Of a stretch of 7,978 nt of DNA, positions 6,325-7,978 are shown piece after piece. The notes beneath the pieces are model-generated. The model ran no database searches. It saw nothing but the letters and a program-made list of their open reading frames with translations, and was not told where the DNA came from. Position 1 is the stretch's first letter; every line of letters starts with the position of its first letter. Source of the DNA: an uncultured Oscillospiraceae bacterium (lineage in GTDB: Bacteria > Bacillota > Clostridia > Oscillospirales > Oscillospiraceae); NCBI GenBank assembly GCA_905234575.1, contig CAJOIG010000108.1:1-7978 (forward strand). Reading direction: 5' to 3'. A program made the translations under genes and the position numbers.

Positions 6325-7244
6325 TCACCACCACTTTTTCTTTTTCATGTAGATGACCATGAAGGCCACCACCGCGGCGCTGAGGAGCAGCACCGCCGGG
6401 ATGCCGTACTGCCATTTCAGCATGGGCATGTTCACGAAGTTCATGCCGAACCAGCCCGTGATGAGGGTCAGGGGCATGAAGATGGAGCTGATGACCGTCA
6501 GCACCTTCATGGTGTTGTTAAGGTTCACGTCCAGCATGGACTGGTACGCCTCGCGGATCTGGAACACGTTATCCGCGAGCATCGTGACGTTCTGCATGAG
6601 GCGCTCGGTCTTGTCCCGGAAGATGCGGAAGTACAGGAGATCGTCCTCGGCGAACAGGTCGTTTTCGTTGTTGATGAGCTCCTGGCCGATGTCCATGAAC
6701 TGGACGTAGTAGTTCCGCAGGACGAGCAGGTCCGTCTTGTAGCCCAGGAGGGTGCGGTTGAAGTCCTCGTCCACCTCGCCCTCGAAGATTCCCTCCTCCA
6801 GCTTGTGGATCTGGAACTCCAGGTCCTCCAGGACCCGGTTGTCCCGGGCGACGATGCTGTCGAGAAAGGCGTACACCAGGCGCTCCAGGGTGATATTTGC
6901 GGCGGGGTATCGGCTGAGGGCGGCCTTGAAGTTCCGCTCCGTGCTCATGTCCCGGTCGTACACGTCCACCACGAGGAAGAAGTTCTTTTTGAGGTAGAGC
7001 GCGACGCAGTCCTCGTCCTCCTGGGGGTGGCTCGCGTCCGTGACGGTGATGGTGCAGAAGTTGTAGTCCTCGTACACCGCGATGCCGGAGCGGAAGTAGC
7101 GCCCACCGTGGATTTCGAGAACCCGAACCGGCGGTAGCAGTCCTTCAGGCGGGAGAGGGTGATGTACCCCGCGGTGATGCACTCGGGGTCGATATTCTTT
7201 TCATCGATCTGTTTCATCCCATCGGGGCCGAATTCATAGTACAT
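6325..7244 (-). CDS. corA: CorA-family divalent cation channel, frameshifted
   Basis: Inner-membrane pentameric Mg2+/Co2+ channel. The joined protein is about 306 residues, normal for short CorA. It has a cytoplasmic alpha/beta domain (about 1-130), a long helical stalk (about 130-240, for example LEDLEFQIHKLEEGIFEGEV), TM1 ending in WFGMNF (the GMN selectivity motif, codons 6439-6447), a short loop, TM2 beginning YGIPAVLLL, and a basic tail KKKKWW. The start is ATG at 7244-7242, because AAGGAGGG (7259-7252) lies seven bases upstream. Residues 1-42 read in this frame, and the rest reads in another frame from about 7116, so one base appears missing at 7116-7125. The loop after GMN reads NMPML where CorA usually has MPEL. 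It starts 30 bp after cysS on the same strand and is probably cotranscribed. Whether Mg2+, Co2+ or Zn2+ is carried cannot be told from sequence. Confidence 0.9.
7116..7125 (-). other. Frameshift site in corA
   Basis: The N-terminal frame gives CYRRFGFS and then drifts into nonsense at KSTVGATS. The other frame gives EIHGGRYFRSG, which continues as CorA to its end. Adding one base in this interval joins the two. The ATG with the good ribosome site exists only in the upstream frame, so without correction CorA would lack a proper start. Confidence 0.85.
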
Positions 7245-7274
7245 ATCGTCACCCTCCTTGCCGTGTGAGTTTGC

Positions 7275-7978
7275 TTACACTCTATGCCACTTGACGCCCT
7301 GCGGTGTGTCCTCTAATACGATGCCCGCGGCCTTGAGCTCGTCGCGGATGCGGTCGGCCTCGGCCCAGTTCTTCGCCTTGCGGGCGGCCTGGCGGGCGGC
7401 GATCTTCTCCTCGATCTCGGCGTCCAGGCTCTTCTCCGCGCCGAAGGGGATGCCGAGCACGCCGCAGGGCGGCGGCGAGGGCCTTGGTGGGGTCGGCCGC
7501 GGGCGACACGGCGGCATTCACTTCCCGCGTCAGCTCAAAGATGACGGACACGCCGTCCGCGGTGTTGAAGTCGTCGTCCATGACCTCGATGAAGCGCTCC
7601 CGGTGCTTCGAAAGCCCGGCGGCAAAAGCGGCCTCGGCCTCAGTCATGGGACCGTCCTTGCCGTTTTCCGCGAAGAAGTCCAGGTTGTCCTTCGCCGTGC
7701 GGAGGCGGTCCAGGGCGTTCTGGGCCTGCTCCAGGATGTCCGCGGAGTAGTTCAGCGGGGAGCGGTAGTGGCTCATGAGCATGAACAGGCGGATGCAGTC
7801 GTAGCCGTAGACCGCGGCGGCCTCCCGGACGGTGAAGAAGTTCCCGAGGGACTTCGACATCTTCTTGTTGTCCACGTTGATGAAGCCGTTGTGCAGCCAG
7901 TAGTTCACGAACTTGCAGCCGTTCGCGGCCTCGGACTGGGCGATCTCGTTCTCGTGGTGGGGGAAGGCGAGGTCCATG
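7275..7978 (-). CDS. cysS: Cysteinyl-tRNA synthetase, C-terminal half, 5'-partial and frameshifted
   Basis: Cytoplasmic class I enzyme that charges tRNA-Cys. The window holds about the last 234 residues, and the HIGH end lies beyond 7978. FPHHENEIAQSEA near 7965-7925 includes the His and Glu ligands of the catalytic zinc site. KMSKS is at codons 7863-7849, followed by LGNFFTVREA. RLFMLMSHYRSPLNYS and DDDFNTADG are typical of the helical and DALR regions. The C-terminal tail ARQAARKAKNWAEADRIRDE, then LEDTPQGVKWHRV, is diagnostic and reads in a different frame, so one surplus base is present near 7467. The Met at 7977 is internal. The stop is TAA at 7277-7275. corA follows after 30 bp. CysRS is normally essential and single-copy, which argues that the shift is not biological. 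Confidence 0.95.
7464..7469 (-). other. Frameshift site in cysS
   Basis: The frame carrying KMSKS reads ADPTKALAAAL and then turns into an Arg-rich stretch without family resemblance. The frame ending at 7275 picks up at CGVLGIPFG and gives the standard CysRS tail. Removing one C (minus strand) from the CCC complementary to 7467-7469 joins them as AAACGVLGIPFG. Confidence 0.88.

Noticed and set aside
5944..7137. 397-residue plus-strand frame crossing from the SLR gene into corA
   Set aside because: It passes through the bidirectional terminator and is antisense to corA. Its second half is the reverse reading of the CorA stalk.

Overview
The window is very GC-rich in its genes, with AT-rich gaps between them. 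It looks like chromosomal DNA of a Gram-positive gut-type Clostridia, probably Oscillospiraceae-like. The reasons are strong AGGAGG ribosome sites, sigma-A-type promoters, a secreted protein with SGE-rich linkers, and an exported Sel1-repeat protein on an EEPAPA stalk. This placement is inference from style; no marker gene fixes the taxon.

Layout, left to right. (1) Positions 1-1866, plus strand: the 3' part of an STT3/PglB-type oligosaccharyltransferase, split by a one-base frameshift near 1500. (2) 1876-3654: glnS (glutaminyl-tRNA synthetase) with its own promoter and terminator. (3) 3657-4695: a 310-residue secreted protein of unknown function with an internal duplication. It is driven by a promoter with perfect consensus boxes and closed by a strong terminator. 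(4) 4733-6317: an exported protein with about nine Sel1-like repeats on an 18-bp tandem-repeat stalk. It ends at a hairpin that can terminate transcription from both strands. (5) 7978-6325, minus strand: the 3' half of cysS (cysteinyl-tRNA synthetase), then a corA-type divalent cation channel gene 30 bp downstream, probably one transcript. Both genes carry a one-base frameshift.

The genes do not form an obvious pathway. Two synthetases and a magnesium/cobalt channel are housekeeping. The other three act at or outside the membrane: a glycosyltransferase that would modify exported proteins, and two exported proteins. One of these exported proteins has two N-X-T sites that such an enzyme could in principle use.

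The most important caution is that three of the six genes, including the normally essential cysS, are broken by single-base shifts although the protein on each side is well conserved. Sequence or assembly error is the likeliest cause. All three should be read as intact genes until the reads are checked. No RNA gene, CRISPR array, insertion sequence or phage gene was seen.
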